A DNA stretch of 64,000 nucleotides from Bacteroidales bacterium (GCA_017445015.1 JAFSVL010000059.1:1-64000), one strand, 5' to 3'; numbered from the stretch's first letter, positions 26,737 through 36,152 are shown. Numbers and translations are program-made. The notes: a model not told the origin generated them from the letters alone.

Positions 26737-29672
26737 AATGCAGCAAGTTTGCGCTTCACCATTTCCCGCAATCCGTCTTCCGGGCCGGACTCGTACCCTT
26801 CCAGTATACTCTGGTAAATCGCCTTCGCAAAATCATTCTTCCCCTGGGCGACAAAACTGTCCCCGAGCACAATGTAGGCCCTTGCCAGCCAGTAGCTCTG
26901 GTCCGGAGCCTGTTCCGCAAACGCGTAAACTTCATCGGCGATGCCGTCGAACCGGCCGCTGTCGTAGCGGTCCTGTATCAGCAGGTACTTCGCCTCCGCC
27001 CCCTGGGCGGTCGCCGGCTCACCTGCAATCTGTTCAAGCAGGGCAAAGGCCTCGCTGCGCCGCTCCAGGGCCAGCAAGGACTTGGCCTTGATGTATTTCA
27101 GTTCGCGCGTGCCGGCGGCATCCGCCTTGCCCGCGGCGAGGGCGGCCTGTGCATCCTCTACGGCGGCGTTCCAGTTACGCGCCTTGTAAGCGGAACGGGC
27201 CATTCCCAGCCGGGCGAGCGACTTATTGGTATCGAAACGCGAGCGCTGCAGCATATCGGCGTAAACCTGATAGGCCTCGTCGAAGCGTTCCATCGCATAA
27301 AGCAACGCGGCATAATTGACACGGGCGTTTTCCGCAAAAGCAGCGTCCGGAGCCTGTGCAAGCGCCTTCCCGTAGGAATCGCAGGCTTCTTCCGAAAGGC
27401 CGATCTGCCGCTGGCTTTCAGCGATGTAAAAGCGCGCGAGCGGAGCCTGCCCGCCGACCTCCCATTCATCCAGATACTTCTGGAACAGGCCGATAGCCTG
27501 GGAATAGTTGCCGTTCAGGAAAACCTGCTCGGCCGTATTGAAATACATCTGCGACCTGTCCACTTCCGCTGCCGCAACCTTCTCCTTCTCCACGAATTCC
27601 AGATATTTTTCCGGCTGTTTGCGCGCCCGGTAGATAGACTCGACGGCCATCAGGGCACTCTCGGAATATTCGGTGCCGGGGAAGCCGCGTACCACGGAAC
27701 GATAGTGTTCTATGGCTTTCAGGTCATCCCCCATATTGCGGCAGGCCATTCCGAGACCGAGCCGGCCCTTCGCCACAAAGACGCTGTCCCGCGTCTGTGC
27801 GCAGAGTTTTTCGAAGGCCTGCTGCGCCTCTTTATAGCGCCCCAGGTCGCTCCAGGTAGAAGCCAGTTCATACAGCGCATCACTGAAGAGCGGGGCCTGT
27901 GCAGATGCACCGAGCACCGGTGAAAGGACGGCCGCCTTTTGCATTTTCTCCCCCAGCAGGCCATAGGCCAGGCCCTCGCGATAATAGGGATATATCTTGT
28001 CCGCAGCACCATAATCCTCCTGCACCTTCCGGTAGGAGGCGGTGGCGGCGCGATAATTTTTCAGGGCGAAATCACAGTCGGCGCGACGGGTCAGCGCATC
28101 CTCACGGTATTGTGCGCGAGGGTCCGCCGCATAGTCGTCCAGCCACCTCGACGCCTGTTTCCAATTTTCCTGGCGGAGGTAGCAAAATGCGATATCGTAG
28201 GCAATCCTCCTGCCCTCCGGCGTGCCGGCGAGCGCGGAACGGTTGTAAAGTTCCGTGAATTGGACGCGGGCGGCGTCGTAATCGCCGCTGCGATAGAGGG
28301 ATTCCGCCATCCAGTAGCGCGACAGCTGCCCCAGACGGTCGTTTCCGGGCAGGTAGTAGGAAGCGGCCTTATAATAGGACGCAGCCTGCCTCCAGGAACC
28401 GCTCCCGGCCAGTTGGGAAGCCCGCAGATAATTGGTCTTGATATAGTTGCGCTGCATTTCCGGACTCAGCTCATCGATATTGTCATAGGCCCGGATGGCG
28501 CCCTCATAATCTTTTTCAATCAGCGCGGAAAGCGCCATGTAGGAATAAATCTGCTCCCCGCGGACAGCGGTGCCGTATTCCTTGATGTAACTGGAAAAAC
28601 CCTCCGTACTCTTGTTCAGGTCGAAGGAAAGTTTGGCATAGTTGAACCAGGCGTCCTCACGGAGATCCGGACGCCACTTCAGCTGGGACGCGGCCTTGAA
28701 ATGGTCCAGGGCCTCCACGTTGTTGCGCAGCGCCACGCTGGCGGCGGCCATGTTGTATTCGGCGATCTGTCCCAGCGAATCCGTGCGGTCCGTCATGTTC
28801 TTGTAATTCTCCAAAGCACCCTTGTAGTCATGGGAGGCATAAAGCACGGAACCCGCATAGAACCAGTCGGAACGGGACATGTCGGTGGAACTGTGGATAT
28901 ATTCGTCAAAATAGCCGCGGGCCGCCGTATCGTCCCCGCGCACCAGCAGCGACTCGGAGAGCATCCGGGCCAGATGTGCACGGCGTTCGCCGGTGGCCGC
29001 CTGGAACATCGCCGGGCCGTTCTGCGCGACATAGGCATAATTGCCCTCCATGAATTCGCATTCCAGCACATAATAAGCGGCGATGTCACCGAAACGCGAA
29101 TCCCCGGCCGCCAGAAGGAACTTCTCCTTCGCCTGCGGGAAATCCTCGTCCATATAGGCCATCATGCCGAGCAGGAAACGGGCTTCAGGGGAATAAGCGG
29201 AAACCGGTCCCTGCTCCAGGGTGGAGAAACTGCGCTTCGCGGCGGGGTAATCGCCAAGCGCATAGGCGCAGTAACCCTGTTTGAAAACGAGTTCCGGGAC
29301 ATTGGCATCGCCGATATCCCCGGGCTCCACCTTTCCCAGTTCCGCAGCGGCCTGCGCGTACTTGCCCTGATCGAAAAGGATCAGTGCATGGCGGAAGCCA
29401 ATCTCGGAATCAAAGGCGGATACCGGATAATCCCGACGGAAATCAAAAAGCATCGACGGATAGTCCGAAGCCTGGCTGCGGATGGCACAGAGCAGGATAT
29501 AGGCCCGGGTGCGGGGACTCTCGGGCGCCTGCTCGAAAAGCTGCCGCGCCTGCGCGAAGAATCCCTGGCGATACAGGTTCAGCGCCTCGCGCTCACCCTT
29601 CATGGGACCGGCACCCGCCGGCAGGACGAAGAGCAGCAAAAGCAGGGTAAGGATCGGGGTCCGTCTTTGCAT
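26733..29672 (-). CDS. Exported tetratricopeptide-repeat protein
   Basis: I place the start at the ATG at 29672, which gives a signal peptide (MQRRTPILTLLLLLFVLPAGAG); the frame is open further upstream only because it runs antisense into nth. The product is 979 aa and consists almost wholly of TPR helix pairs (for example FKQGYCAYALGDYPAAKRSF, FYIAESQRQIGLSEEACDSY, ALMAVESIYRARKQPEKY). TPR arrays mediate protein-protein contacts, here probably in the periplasm. It is coupled by a 4-nt overlap to the barrel protein, its likely partner. A TAACTTTG box at 29696-29703 may provide a promoter. Confidence 0.8.
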   Translation of the reverse strand: MQRRTPILTLLLLLFVLPAGAGPMKGEREALNLYRQGFFAQARQLFEQAPESPRTRAYILLCAIRSQASDYPSMLFDFRRDYPVSAFDSEIGFRHALILFDQGKYAQAAAELGKVEPGDIGDANVPELVFKQGYCAYALGDYPAAKRSFSTLEQGPVSAYSPEARFLLGMMAYMDEDFPQAKEKFLLAAGDSRFGDIAAYYVLECEFMEGNYAYVAQNGPAMFQAATGERRAHLARMLSESLLVRGDDTAARGYFDEYIHSSTDMSRSDWFYAGSVLYASHDYKGALENYKNMTDRTDSLGQIAEYNMAAASVALRNNVEALDHFKAASQLKWRPDLREDAWFNYAKLSFDLNKSTEGFSSYIKEYGTAVRGEQIYSYMALSALIEKDYEGAIRAYDNIDELSPEMQRNYIKTNYLRASQLAGSGSWRQAASYYKAASYYLPGNDRLGQLSRYWMAESLYRSGDYDAARVQFTELYNRSALAGTPEGRRIAYDIAFCYLRQENWKQASRWLDDYAADPRAQYREDALTRRADCDFALKNYRAATASYRKVQEDYGAADKIYPYYREGLAYGLLGEKMQKAAVLSPVLGASAQAPLFSDALYELASTWSDLGRYKEAQQAFEKLCAQTRDSVFVAKGRLGLGMACRNMGDDLKAIEHYRSVVRGFPGTEYSESALMAVESIYRARKQPEKYLEFVEKEKVAAAEVDRSQMYFNTAEQVFLNGNYSQAIGLFQKYLDEWEVGGQAPLARFYIAESQRQIGLSEEACDSYGKALAQAPDAAFAENARVNYAALLYAMERFDEAYQVYADMLQRSRFDTNKSLARLGMARSAYKARNWNAAVEDAQAALAAGKADAAGTRELKYIKAKSLLALERRSEAFALLEQIAGEPATAQGAEAKYLLIQDRYDSGRFDGIADEVYAFAEQAPDQSYWLARAYIVLGDSFVAQGKNDFAKAIYQSILEGYESGPEDGLREMVKRKLAAL

Positions 29673-29695
29673 TTTCAAACGATTTACAAATCTTA

Positions 29696-29703
29696 CAAAG
29701 TTA
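29696..29703 (-). promoter_or_regulatory. Possible -7 element (TAACTTTG) before the TPR gene
   Basis: TAACTTTG on the minus strand matches TAnnTTTG, overlaps the last codon of nth, and lies 23 nt upstream of the TPR-gene ATG. No good -33 box was found at the right spacing, so this is tentative. Confidence 0.35.
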
Positions 29704-30354
29704 CAGATTTTTTTCAATTTTCCTACGCCCATATTCAAGGCACCAGGCCGAGAGCGGGCACGTGTCACATTGCGGGCTGCGGGAGGTGCAGATATACCGC
29801 CCGTGCAGGATGAGCCAGTGATGGGCGATGGGACGCAACTGGGCCGGAACATGGCGTTCAAGGTCCCGTTCGACGGCCTCCGGCGTACGTCCACGCGACA
29901 GCCCCAGCCTGTGTGACACCCGGAAAACATGCGTGTCCACGGCGATGACCGGTTCCCCATGCACGATGGAGGCGACGACATTGGCCGTCTTGCGCCCCAC
30001 GCCGGGAAGGCGCATCAGCTCCTCCACCGATGCGGGCACCTCCCCTCCGTAGTACGCCACCGACATCTTTGCCATTTCCACGAGATGCGCAGCCTTGCTG
30101 TTCGGATAGGAAATGCTGCGGATCAGGTCCTTCACCTCCTCCACGTCGGCGGCGGCCAGGCTGGGCATGTCCGGGAAACGCCGGAACAGCGCAGGCGTCG
30201 TCAGGTTCACGCGCCGGTCCGTACACTGGGCGGAAAGCATCACCGCCACCAGCAGTTCATAGGGGCTCCCGAAATCCAGTTCGGACTGCGCCACCGGCAC
30301 ATTCCTGGAAAAATAATCCAGGATGGCGGCGTAACGGTCAGAAATCCTCATCAT
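29701..30354 (-). CDS. nth: Endonuclease III (DNA glycosylase/AP lyase)
   Basis: The 217-aa product matches Nth in length and motifs: the helix-hairpin-helix LPGVGRKTANVV carrying the catalytic Lys, VDTHVFRVSHRL with the catalytic Asp, and a C-terminal 4Fe-4S ligand set with the exact spacing C-x6-C-x2-C-x5-C (CTSRSPQCDTCPLSAWC). It removes oxidised pyrimidines and nicks abasic sites. Its start overlaps the end of the ftsE-like gene by 17 nt. Start choice: the first ATG of the pair, MMRISDRY. Confidence 0.95.
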   Translation of the reverse strand: MMRISDRYAAILDYFSRNVPVAQSELDFGSPYELLVAVMLSAQCTDRRVNLTTPALFRRFPDMPSLAAADVEEVKDLIRSISYPNSKAAHLVEMAKMSVAYYGGEVPASVEELMRLPGVGRKTANVVASIVHGEPVIAVDTHVFRVSHRLGLSRGRTPEAVERDLERHVPAQLRPIAHHWLILHGRYICTSRSPQCDTCPLSAWCLEYGRRKIEKNL

Positions 30355-31051
30355 CCATCCTGACTATATCGCCGTCCCCGATTTCATGACAGCGTTCCCC
30401 CTCACAGACAAACACGCGGCCCGGATAGCGCTGCACGATGGATTTGTTGTGTGTCACCATCACGATGGCGGTATTGTTTTCGATATTGATGCGTCGCAGG
30501 AGCTGCAGGATTCCCTCGGCGGTTTCCTCGTCGAGATTCCCTGTCGGCTCGTCGGCAATCAGCAGGTCCGGGGAATTCAGCAGCGCGCGGGCGATGGCGA
30601 TGCGCTGCTGTTCACCGCCCGAAAGCTGGTGCGGCATCCTGTGCGCCTTGGTTTCCATCCCCACGGACTTGAGCACCTCGGAAATGCGGCGGTCGATACG
30701 GGCCCGGTCGCGCCAGCCCGTCGCCCGGAGCACGAAGGCCAGGTTATCCTTGACGCTGCGGTCCATCAGCAACTGAAAATCCTGGAACACGACCCCCAGC
30801 CTGCGGCGCAGATAGGGGATATCGCGCCGGCGCAGTTTGTGCAGCGGATATCCGCAGACTTCGCCGGTTCCGCCGTCCAGGCGGTTTTCGGCCATCATCG
30901 TGCGGATAATCGAGGTCTTCCCCGTCCCCACGCGGCCGACGATATATACCAGTTCCCCGGGCAGGATGGTCATATCCAGGCCGTAAACGACCGGCATCTC
31001 CCCGTTCATGACGGTGGCCTCCCGGAAAATGACAAGCGGAGCGCGTTCCAC
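30338..31051 (-). CDS. ftsE: FtsE-like ABC transporter ATP-binding protein
   Basis: The 237-aa ABC ATPase has Walker A GRVGTGKTS, Q-loop VVFQDFQLL, signature LSGGEQQR, Walker B LLIADEPTGNLD and the H-loop VMVTHN. It is closest to FtsE/LolD/MacB-type ATPases; the GTGKTS Walker A and LRRRLGVVFQDFQLL fit FtsE of Bacteroidota. FtsE works with FtsX at the divisome to activate cell-wall hydrolases. No ftsX gene is adjacent: the neighbours are a phosphosugar mutase (1-nt overlap) and nth. LolD-type lipoprotein export is the main alternative. Confidence 0.8.
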   Translation of the reverse strand: MERAPLVIFREATVMNGEMPVVYGLDMTILPGELVYIVGRVGTGKTSIIRTMMAENRLDGGTGEVCGYPLHKLRRRDIPYLRRRLGVVFQDFQLLMDRSVKDNLAFVLRATGWRDRARIDRRISEVLKSVGMETKAHRMPHQLSGGEQQRIAIARALLNSPDLLIADEPTGNLDEETAEGILQLLRRINIENNTAIVMVTHNKSIVQRYPGRVFVCEGERCHEIGDGDIVRMDDEDF

Positions 31052-32712
31052 TAGGCGGCGAACTGTTGTTTCAGCGCAGCGATCTTGGCATCGGCGTCAT
31101 CGCCGCAGGCACTGAAATAGAACTTGATCTTGGGCTCCGTTCCGGAAGGGCGCACGGAAACGACATCCCCGGCCTCGTCAAAGAACTGGAGCACATTGGA
31201 TTTGGGCTGCCCCGTCTTCTCAGGGTCAAGATAATCGACGACCCTCGTGACGGGAGAACCGCAGAGACGGGCGGGCGGATCAGAGCGCAGGCCGTCCATA
31301 ATGGCCTGAATCTCCTTCGTCCCGCTGATTCCCTTGCGTACGAGCGACACCAGTCCTTCCTTGCGATAGCCGAATTCGCGATAGATCTTCTGCATCAACT
31401 GATACAGGGACAGGCCCTGGTCTGCGGCCCAGGCGGCACATTCGGCGATCATCATGCAACTGACCTGCGCATCCTTGTCCCGCACGAATTCGCCGATATT
31501 GAAGCCGTAACTTTCCTCTCCGCCGCAGATGAACTGTCCTTTACCCTCCAGGCGCTTCACCACTTCGGCAATGTATTTGAAGCCGGTAAGCACATTATAG
31601 ACGGGCACGTCGAAATGCTTGCAGATATCGGTAATGAGTTCCGTGGTGACGATGGTCTTGACGACATAGCCGCCCTTTCCGATCTTCCCGAGCTCAAACC
31701 AGCGGTTCAGGACATAATAAGTCAGCATCGACGCAGTCTGGTTGCCATTCATCAGCACCATTTTCCCTTCATTGTCACGGACGGCGATTCCCATGCGGTC
31801 CGCGTCCGGATCGGTGGCCAGCACCAGGTCCGCCCCGGTTTCTTCCGCCTTGGCGATGGCAAGTTCCAGCGCCGCGGGTTCCTCCGGATTGGGAGAGACG
31901 ACCGTCGGGAAATCGCCGTCACTGACATCCTGTTCCGGCACATGGATGACGTGTTCGAAGCCCAGCCGGTTCAGGATTTCCGGGACAAGGCGCACGCCGC
32001 AGCCGTGCAGGGGCGTATAAACGATCTTGAGGTCCTTGTGCCGCGCCACGCTTTCCGGACTCAGGGAGAGGGAAAGCAGGTCGGAAAGATAGCTGTCATC
32101 CATTTCCTTTCCCAGCGAGCGTATCTCGCCGCAGCGCACATCCGCCTTGAACTTCACCTGGGAAGGGTCGGTGATCTTGGCCACCTCCGCCACGATTTCC
32201 CCGTCCACGGGAGAAGTGACCTGCCCGCCGTCGGACCAGGAAACCTTGTAGCCGTTATACCCCTTGGGGTTATGGGATGCGGTAATCATGATTCCCGCCA
32301 CGGCCCCGGTCTTGCGGATGGCATAGCTCATCTCGGGCGTGGGACGGATATTGTCGAAAATATCCACATCGATGCCGTTGGCGCACATGACGTCGGCGGC
32401 GATGCGGGCGAACTCCTTGCTGTTGTTTCGGCTGTCGTAGGAAATCACCACGGACAGTTTCTCTCCCTCCACATGGCCGAGGATATAATTCGCCAGCCCC
32501 TGGGTAGCCATGCCCACGGTGTACTTGTTCATGCGGTTGGTACCCACACCCATGATGCCGCGAAGACCTCCGGTACCGAATTCGAGGTTCTTGTAAAACG
32601 CATCCTCAAAACCGGCGGGGTCCTCCGATTTCAGGGCCAGGATCTGCATCTTGGTGTGCTGGTCAAAATCACCCTCAAGCCAGCGTTGTGCAGTTTTTTC
32701 GTAGTCTTTCAT
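31051..32712 (-). CDS. Phosphosugar mutase (phosphoglucomutase/phosphomannomutase family)
   Basis: The 553-aa product is an alpha-D-phosphohexomutase: EFGTGGLRGIMGVGTNR near the N-terminus, the active-site phosphoserine loop TASHNPKGYNGYK (about 145-157), the Mg-binding DPDADRMG (about 303-310), the sugar loop GGEESYG (about 398), and the phosphate loop RPSGTEPKIKFY near the C-terminus. It interconverts hexose 1- and 6-phosphates (glucose or mannose; the substrate cannot be settled by eye) and could feed the nucleotide-sugar genes at the right of the window. It is the first gene of its operon, with a promoter at 32735-32765. Confidence 0.93.
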   Translation of the reverse strand: MKDYEKTAQRWLEGDFDQHTKMQILALKSEDPAGFEDAFYKNLEFGTGGLRGIMGVGTNRMNKYTVGMATQGLANYILGHVEGEKLSVVISYDSRNNSKEFARIAADVMCANGIDVDIFDNIRPTPEMSYAIRKTGAVAGIMITASHNPKGYNGYKVSWSDGGQVTSPVDGEIVAEVAKITDPSQVKFKADVRCGEIRSLGKEMDDSYLSDLLSLSLSPESVARHKDLKIVYTPLHGCGVRLVPEILNRLGFEHVIHVPEQDVSDGDFPTVVSPNPEEPAALELAIAKAEETGADLVLATDPDADRMGIAVRDNEGKMVLMNGNQTASMLTYYVLNRWFELGKIGKGGYVVKTIVTTELITDICKHFDVPVYNVLTGFKYIAEVVKRLEGKGQFICGGEESYGFNIGEFVRDKDAQVSCMMIAECAAWAADQGLSLYQLMQKIYREFGYRKEGLVSLVRKGISGTKEIQAIMDGLRSDPPARLCGSPVTRVVDYLDPEKTGQPKSNVLQFFDEAGDVVSVRPSGTEPKIKFYFSACGDDADAKIAALKQQFAA

Positions 32713-32734
32713 TTTTTCATTGTTTCTTAATCCT

Positions 32735-32765
32735 CAAAGTTACGGAATGCTGTTGAATTTTCCAA
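32735..32765 (-). promoter_or_regulatory. Promoter for the phosphosugar mutase operon
   Basis: The minus strand has TAACTTTG (32735-32742) with a TTG -33 box (32763-32765) 20 bp upstream, the Bacteroidota spacing. It interleaves with the divergent promoter for the methyltransferase gene. Confidence 0.6.
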
Positions 32766-32783
32766 GGAAAATCTTTATCCTTG
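32753..32783 (+). promoter_or_regulatory. Promoter for the THUMP-like methyltransferase gene
   Basis: TTG (32753-32755), 20 bp, then TATCCTTG (32776-32783, one mismatch to TAnnTTTG). The ATG at 32792 is only 8 nt beyond the box, so the mRNA would be leaderless or nearly so. Confidence 0.6.
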
Positions 32784-32791
32784 CAGCGGAA

Positions 32792-34033
32792 ATGAAAAAA
32801 GGCTTTGCGTCCATACTCGCACAGGAACGGGAACGGCTTTCCAGAAAGGCCGCACTGAAGTTGCCGACGCTGGCTTCCGGACTGGAAATCCCGTCTGCGC
32901 TGGCCCTGGAACAGTGTTCCTCGGAAGTCACGGCCGCCTATAAAGCGGAAGTCGCCCGGCGATGGCGGGCCGACAATCGGAGGGCGGAGTTTGCTCCTGA
33001 GCGACTATTCCCAAATTATTTCGGAGCGAAGAAGCAACTTCGCCCGGAGAGAGGCACAGCCATCGCCGACCTGACCGGCGGACTGGGTATCGACTGCCTG
33101 GCCTTTGCGAAGCGCTTCGAACGTGTCCTTTACAATGAGATGAATCCCGCCCTGGGCGAGGCTGCCGCGCGTAATTTTGCCGCCTTCGGAGCAGGGAATA
33201 TCCGCTGTTGCGCGTTTGAAATCCAAAGCGGCCAGGCGCCCTGGAAGGAAGCCGTCGCCGACTTCGCCCCGGACCTGGTCTATCTCGACCCGGCCCGCCG
33301 CAACGCCTCCGGCGCCAAAGTTTTCCGCCTGCAGGACTGCAGCCCCGACATCGTCACGCTTTTGCCCGACCTGGAAAAAATCTGTCCGCGCCTCCTGTTG
33401 AAGCTGTCGCCGATGGCGGACATCAGCGTCCTGCTCGCCTGGGCGGAAGGGCGCGTGCAGGAGCTGCATATCGTGGAAAAGGACGGGGAATGCAAGGAAC
33501 TGTTGTTGCTGATGGATGCTTCCCGGCGTAGGGAAGACCCCCTGATCCGGGTCGTCGTCCCCGAAACGGGAGCCAGTCTGGACTTCCGACCGTCCGAAGA
33601 GCGGAGCGCCGCCCGGAAGTTGGCCTCCGGTGATTTTTCCCTTCTTTTCGAGCCCGGTCCGGCGCTGATGAAGGCGGGTGCGTTCAAAGGCTTATGCGGC
33701 CGGTATCCCCTGGCCGCACTCTCCCCTTCCGTGCATCTTTATGCATCCGACGAGGTCATCGAGCCCCTGTCCCCCTTCGGCAAATGGTACAGGGTGACGG
33801 AAACGCTGCCTTTCGGCAAAGAAGGGTTCAAGACAGCCGGAATGCGTTTTGGGCAAGCCGAAGTATCGGCGCGGGGCATCCCGATGCGTTCGGAAGAATT
33901 GCGCAGGCGATGCGGCTGCACCGGCGGAGGGGACGAGCACCTTTTCGGGGTGCAGACCCTGTCCGGCCGCAGGATTATCGCCGCATCACGCCTCCCGCAG
34001 GACGTGGCCGCCAGCAGAGAGGGGAAGCGATAG
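32792..34033 (+). CDS. Class I SAM-dependent methyltransferase with THUMP-like C-terminal domain
   Basis: The ATG at 32792 (MKKGFASILAQE) is chosen because a promoter -7 box ends 8 nt before it; two earlier in-frame ATGs would lie within or before the promoter. The product is 413 aa. Motif I is ADLTGGLGIDCLAFAKRF and a DPA(R) motif follows in DLVYLDPARRN, as in RNA or DNA N-methyltransferases. The C-terminal part ends with RRCGCTGGGDEHLFG, typical of the THUMP-like family of Bacteroidota. The target is unknown but probably RNA. It is a single-gene unit convergent with the malY-like gene. Confidence 0.8.
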   Translation: MKKGFASILAQERERLSRKAALKLPTLASGLEIPSALALEQCSSEVTAAYKAEVARRWRADNRRAEFAPERLFPNYFGAKKQLRPERGTAIADLTGGLGIDCLAFAKRFERVLYNEMNPALGEAAARNFAAFGAGNIRCCAFEIQSGQAPWKEAVADFAPDLVYLDPARRNASGAKVFRLQDCSPDIVTLLPDLEKICPRLLLKLSPMADISVLLAWAEGRVQELHIVEKDGECKELLLLMDASRRREDPLIRVVVPETGASLDFRPSEERSAARKLASGDFSLLFEPGPALMKAGAFKGLCGRYPLAALSPSVHLYASDEVIEPLSPFGKWYRVTETLPFGKEGFKTAGMRFGQAEVSARGIPMRSEELRRRCGCTGGGDEHLFGVQTLSGRRIIAASRLPQDVAASREGKR

Positions 34034-34066
34034 GGCAGAAGCCGGCACTTCCGCCTCAGGGCGCAG

Positions 34067-35233
34067 CTACAGGGCGCGGAGGCCCCGGACGAGCCGGTCC
34101 AGGCCCTCGGAGAGCAGCTGCCTCGAAGTGGCGAGATTCACCCTCACGAAGCCTTCCGCCCCGTACAGGGAGCCCGCGTTCACCCAGACCTTCTCCGTAC
34201 TCAGGAGGAAATTCTCTATTTCCGCGGAAGGCATCCCCGCAGACCGGCAGTCTATCCACACAAGATACGTCCCCTCAAGTTCAAATACAGGGAATTCAGG
34301 AAGTTCCCGGGCGAATCGGGAGCGCAGCAGCGCATCATTCTCCCAGATGTACGCATTGAGCGCATCCAGCCAGGCAGCCCCTTCTGCGGAATAGGCGGCT
34401 TCGGCAGCGACCGGTCCGAAAGGATTGACATCGCAGATTTCATTGATGTTAACGGCCCGGTCTATGGCGGCGCGCCTCTCCGGATTCCCGCTGACGATGC
34501 CCGCCATCTGCAATCCGGCGATATTGAACGACTTGCTCGGGGAAATCAGGCTCACGGTATTTTCGGGGTCCACGGCGCCCATAGGCACGTAATGCAGTCC
34601 CGGGCGCACGATTTCGCAATGGATCTCATCGCTCACCACCAGCATACCCGTACGCCGGGCGATGGAGGCCACCCTTTCCAGTTCCGCCCGCGTCCATACC
34701 CTGCCGGCAGGATTATGCGGATTGCAAAGGAGCAGGATGGAGGCGGAAGGATCCGAACAGCGGCGCTCAAGGTCGTCAAAATCCAGGGCGTAACGCGGCC
34801 CCGGCAGTTCTTTAAGGGGACTTTCGCTTGCAATGCAGCCGTTATTGCGGATGGAGGAGAAGAAGCAGTTATAGACAGGGGTCGCGATCACTACGCGGTC
34901 ACCGGGCTTTGCGAGCGCCTTGATAACGGCAGAAAGCGCCGGAACCACGCCTGTCGTGTACATCAGCGACGAAGGGTCGAAATCCCATCCGTGCCGCTGC
35001 GAGAACCAGCGGGAAACGCATTCGTACCAACTGCGCGGCACATTCACATATCCGAACACGCCGTGTTTTACGCGCTTTTCGAGCGCCTCCGCGATACAGG
35101 GAGCCACCCGGAAATCCATATCCGCCACCCACAGCGGAATCACGTCTCCGTCCACCTTGACGGGCGGCGCGGCATCCCATTTTACGCAGGAAGTGCCCCT
35201 GCGGGGGACGATCTCATCGAAAAAACAATCCAT
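34067..35233 (-). CDS. MalY/PatB family PLP-dependent C-S lyase (cystathionine beta-lyase type)
   Basis: The 388-aa fold-type I aminotransferase-like protein has LWVADMDFRVAP near the N-terminus, NPHNPAGRVW (about 170), SDEIHCEIV (about 203), and the PLP lysine in SPSKSFNIAGLQ (about 235), all characteristic of the MalY/PatB group. These enzymes cleave cystathionine or cysteine C-S bonds to pyruvate, ammonia and a thiol. It follows the DUF3737 gene across a 55-nt gap that contains most of nested palindrome copy 2. Confidence 0.9.
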   Translation of the reverse strand: MDCFFDEIVPRRGTSCVKWDAAPPVKVDGDVIPLWVADMDFRVAPCIAEALEKRVKHGVFGYVNVPRSWYECVSRWFSQRHGWDFDPSSLMYTTGVVPALSAVIKALAKPGDRVVIATPVYNCFFSSIRNNGCIASESPLKELPGPRYALDFDDLERRCSDPSASILLLCNPHNPAGRVWTRAELERVASIARRTGMLVVSDEIHCEIVRPGLHYVPMGAVDPENTVSLISPSKSFNIAGLQMAGIVSGNPERRAAIDRAVNINEICDVNPFGPVAAEAAYSAEGAAWLDALNAYIWENDALLRSRFARELPEFPVFELEGTYLVWIDCRSAGMPSAEIENFLLSTEKVWVNAGSLYGAEGFVRVNLATSRQLLSEGLDRLVRGLRAL

Positions 35234-35246
35234 TTACATTCCTTTG

Positions 35247-35329
35247 GCGAAATAACCAGCAACAACGGGCACTTGTCGCTCCGCGACCCTATCCGGGTAA
35301 ATGTGCCCTGACGTTGCAGGTTATTTCGC
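35247..35329 (+). repeat. Nested palindromic element, copy 2 (between DUF3737 and malY genes)
   Basis: The 83-nt element has an outer 11-bp perfect stem GCGAAATAACC/GGTTATTTCGC, then GCAAC/GTTGC, then GGGCAC/GTGCCC (35267-35272 with 35303-35308). Inside is a hairpin GTCGC-TCC-GCGAC followed by CCTATCCGGGTAAAT, identical to copy 1. Its right half overlaps the last codons and stop of the DUF3737 gene. Here the core lies on the strand opposite to the flanking genes, whereas in copy 1 it is on the coding strand. Confidence 0.85.
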
Positions 35330-36152
35330 AGTTACCGGGGGCTTTGAGGTTACCGTCGATGATGATTTCACCGATGCTGCCTGCGACGATCGAACCGCTG
35401 CGCGGATTCTTTACCGAAGTGACGGCGCCCTTGATTGTGGCTTCGAGCGAGGAATATTCGAAGGCAAGGTCGGCGTCCGGTCCGAAGGTACAGTCCTCGA
35501 GCACAAGGCCCTCGGCATAGCAAAGCGGCTGGCTTCCGGTGATGTGGCAGCGGACCAGGCGCAGGTTGCGGGAATGCCAGCCAAGATATTCCCCGTTGAT
35601 TTCCGAATCATAGACCGTCACGTTCTCCGTCTCCCAGAAGGCATCCTTCGTGTTCAGCAGGGAATTGCGGATCTCGACATTGCGGGACCACTGGAACGAG
35701 TAGTTTCCGTTAAGGGTGAAGTTATTGACTTTGATTCCGTTACAATGCATAAATATATAGTCGGCCTGGTCCGCCTGGACGGAATCGATTTCTATGTCGG
35801 AACAGGACCAGAAGGTCTCGGCCGCATGGGTAAACCGGACTCCCCGCAGACGTGCGCCCCGGAACTCTCGGAACATTTTTGGGGCCTCCACCAGCGTATC
35901 CTGCATATCAAGGTCTTCCGAATACCAGAGCGCCGCCCTGCCGCCTTCGGTAAAGAGGCAGTCCTTCACTTTGAATCCTTTGCAGCACCAGAGAGGGTAC
36001 TTCCCCTCGAAGCGGCATCCCTGCGCCTCGATGAGAGCCGTCTCCTTGAGCGCAGACTCTCCCGCATGGATGATGACATGCTCCAGCCTGAGGTCCTTCT
36101 CCGCATACAGCGGCCGCTCGCCGCCGAATTCCTGATGGGATATCGTTTTCAT
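35289..36152 (-). CDS. DUF3737 family protein (right-handed beta-helix)
   Basis: The 287-aa product matches the DUF3737 pattern: YAEKDLRLEHVIIHAGESALKE at the start, then short repeated strands such as CRFEGKYPLWCCKGFKVKDC, WYSEDLDM, FWSCSDIEIDS and WHSRNLRLVRC that stack as a beta-helix. The family is widespread in gut bacteria and has no assigned activity. The last codons (AHLPG and stop) lie inside nested palindrome copy 2, so the element shapes the C-terminus. It sits between the rpmH terminator and the malY-like gene. Confidence 0.85.
   Translation of the reverse strand: MKTISHQEFGGERPLYAEKDLRLEHVIIHAGESALKETALIEAQGCRFEGKYPLWCCKGFKVKDCLFTEGGRAALWYSEDLDMQDTLVEAPKMFREFRGARLRGVRFTHAAETFWSCSDIEIDSVQADQADYIFMHCNGIKVNNFTLNGNYSFQWSRNVEIRNSLLNTKDAFWETENVTVYDSEINGEYLGWHSRNLRLVRCHITGSQPLCYAEGLVLEDCTFGPDADLAFEYSSLEATIKGAVTSVKNPRSGSIVAGSIGEIIIDGNLKAPGNCEITCNVRAHLPG

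Noticed and set aside
29673..29981. N-terminal extension of the TPR protein to 29981
   Set aside because: The extension runs through nth on the same strand in a different frame, and the ATG at 29672 gives a proper signal peptide.
34034..34066. Terminator between the convergent methyltransferase and malY-like genes
   Set aside because: No convincing stem followed by a T-tract was found in the 33-nt gap.
35247..35329. Nested palindrome as an integron attC site
   Set aside because: The R-box pattern (RYYYAAC/GTTRRRY) is not present at the ends, conservation is in the terminal part rather than at the base, and no integrase or cassette array is nearby.
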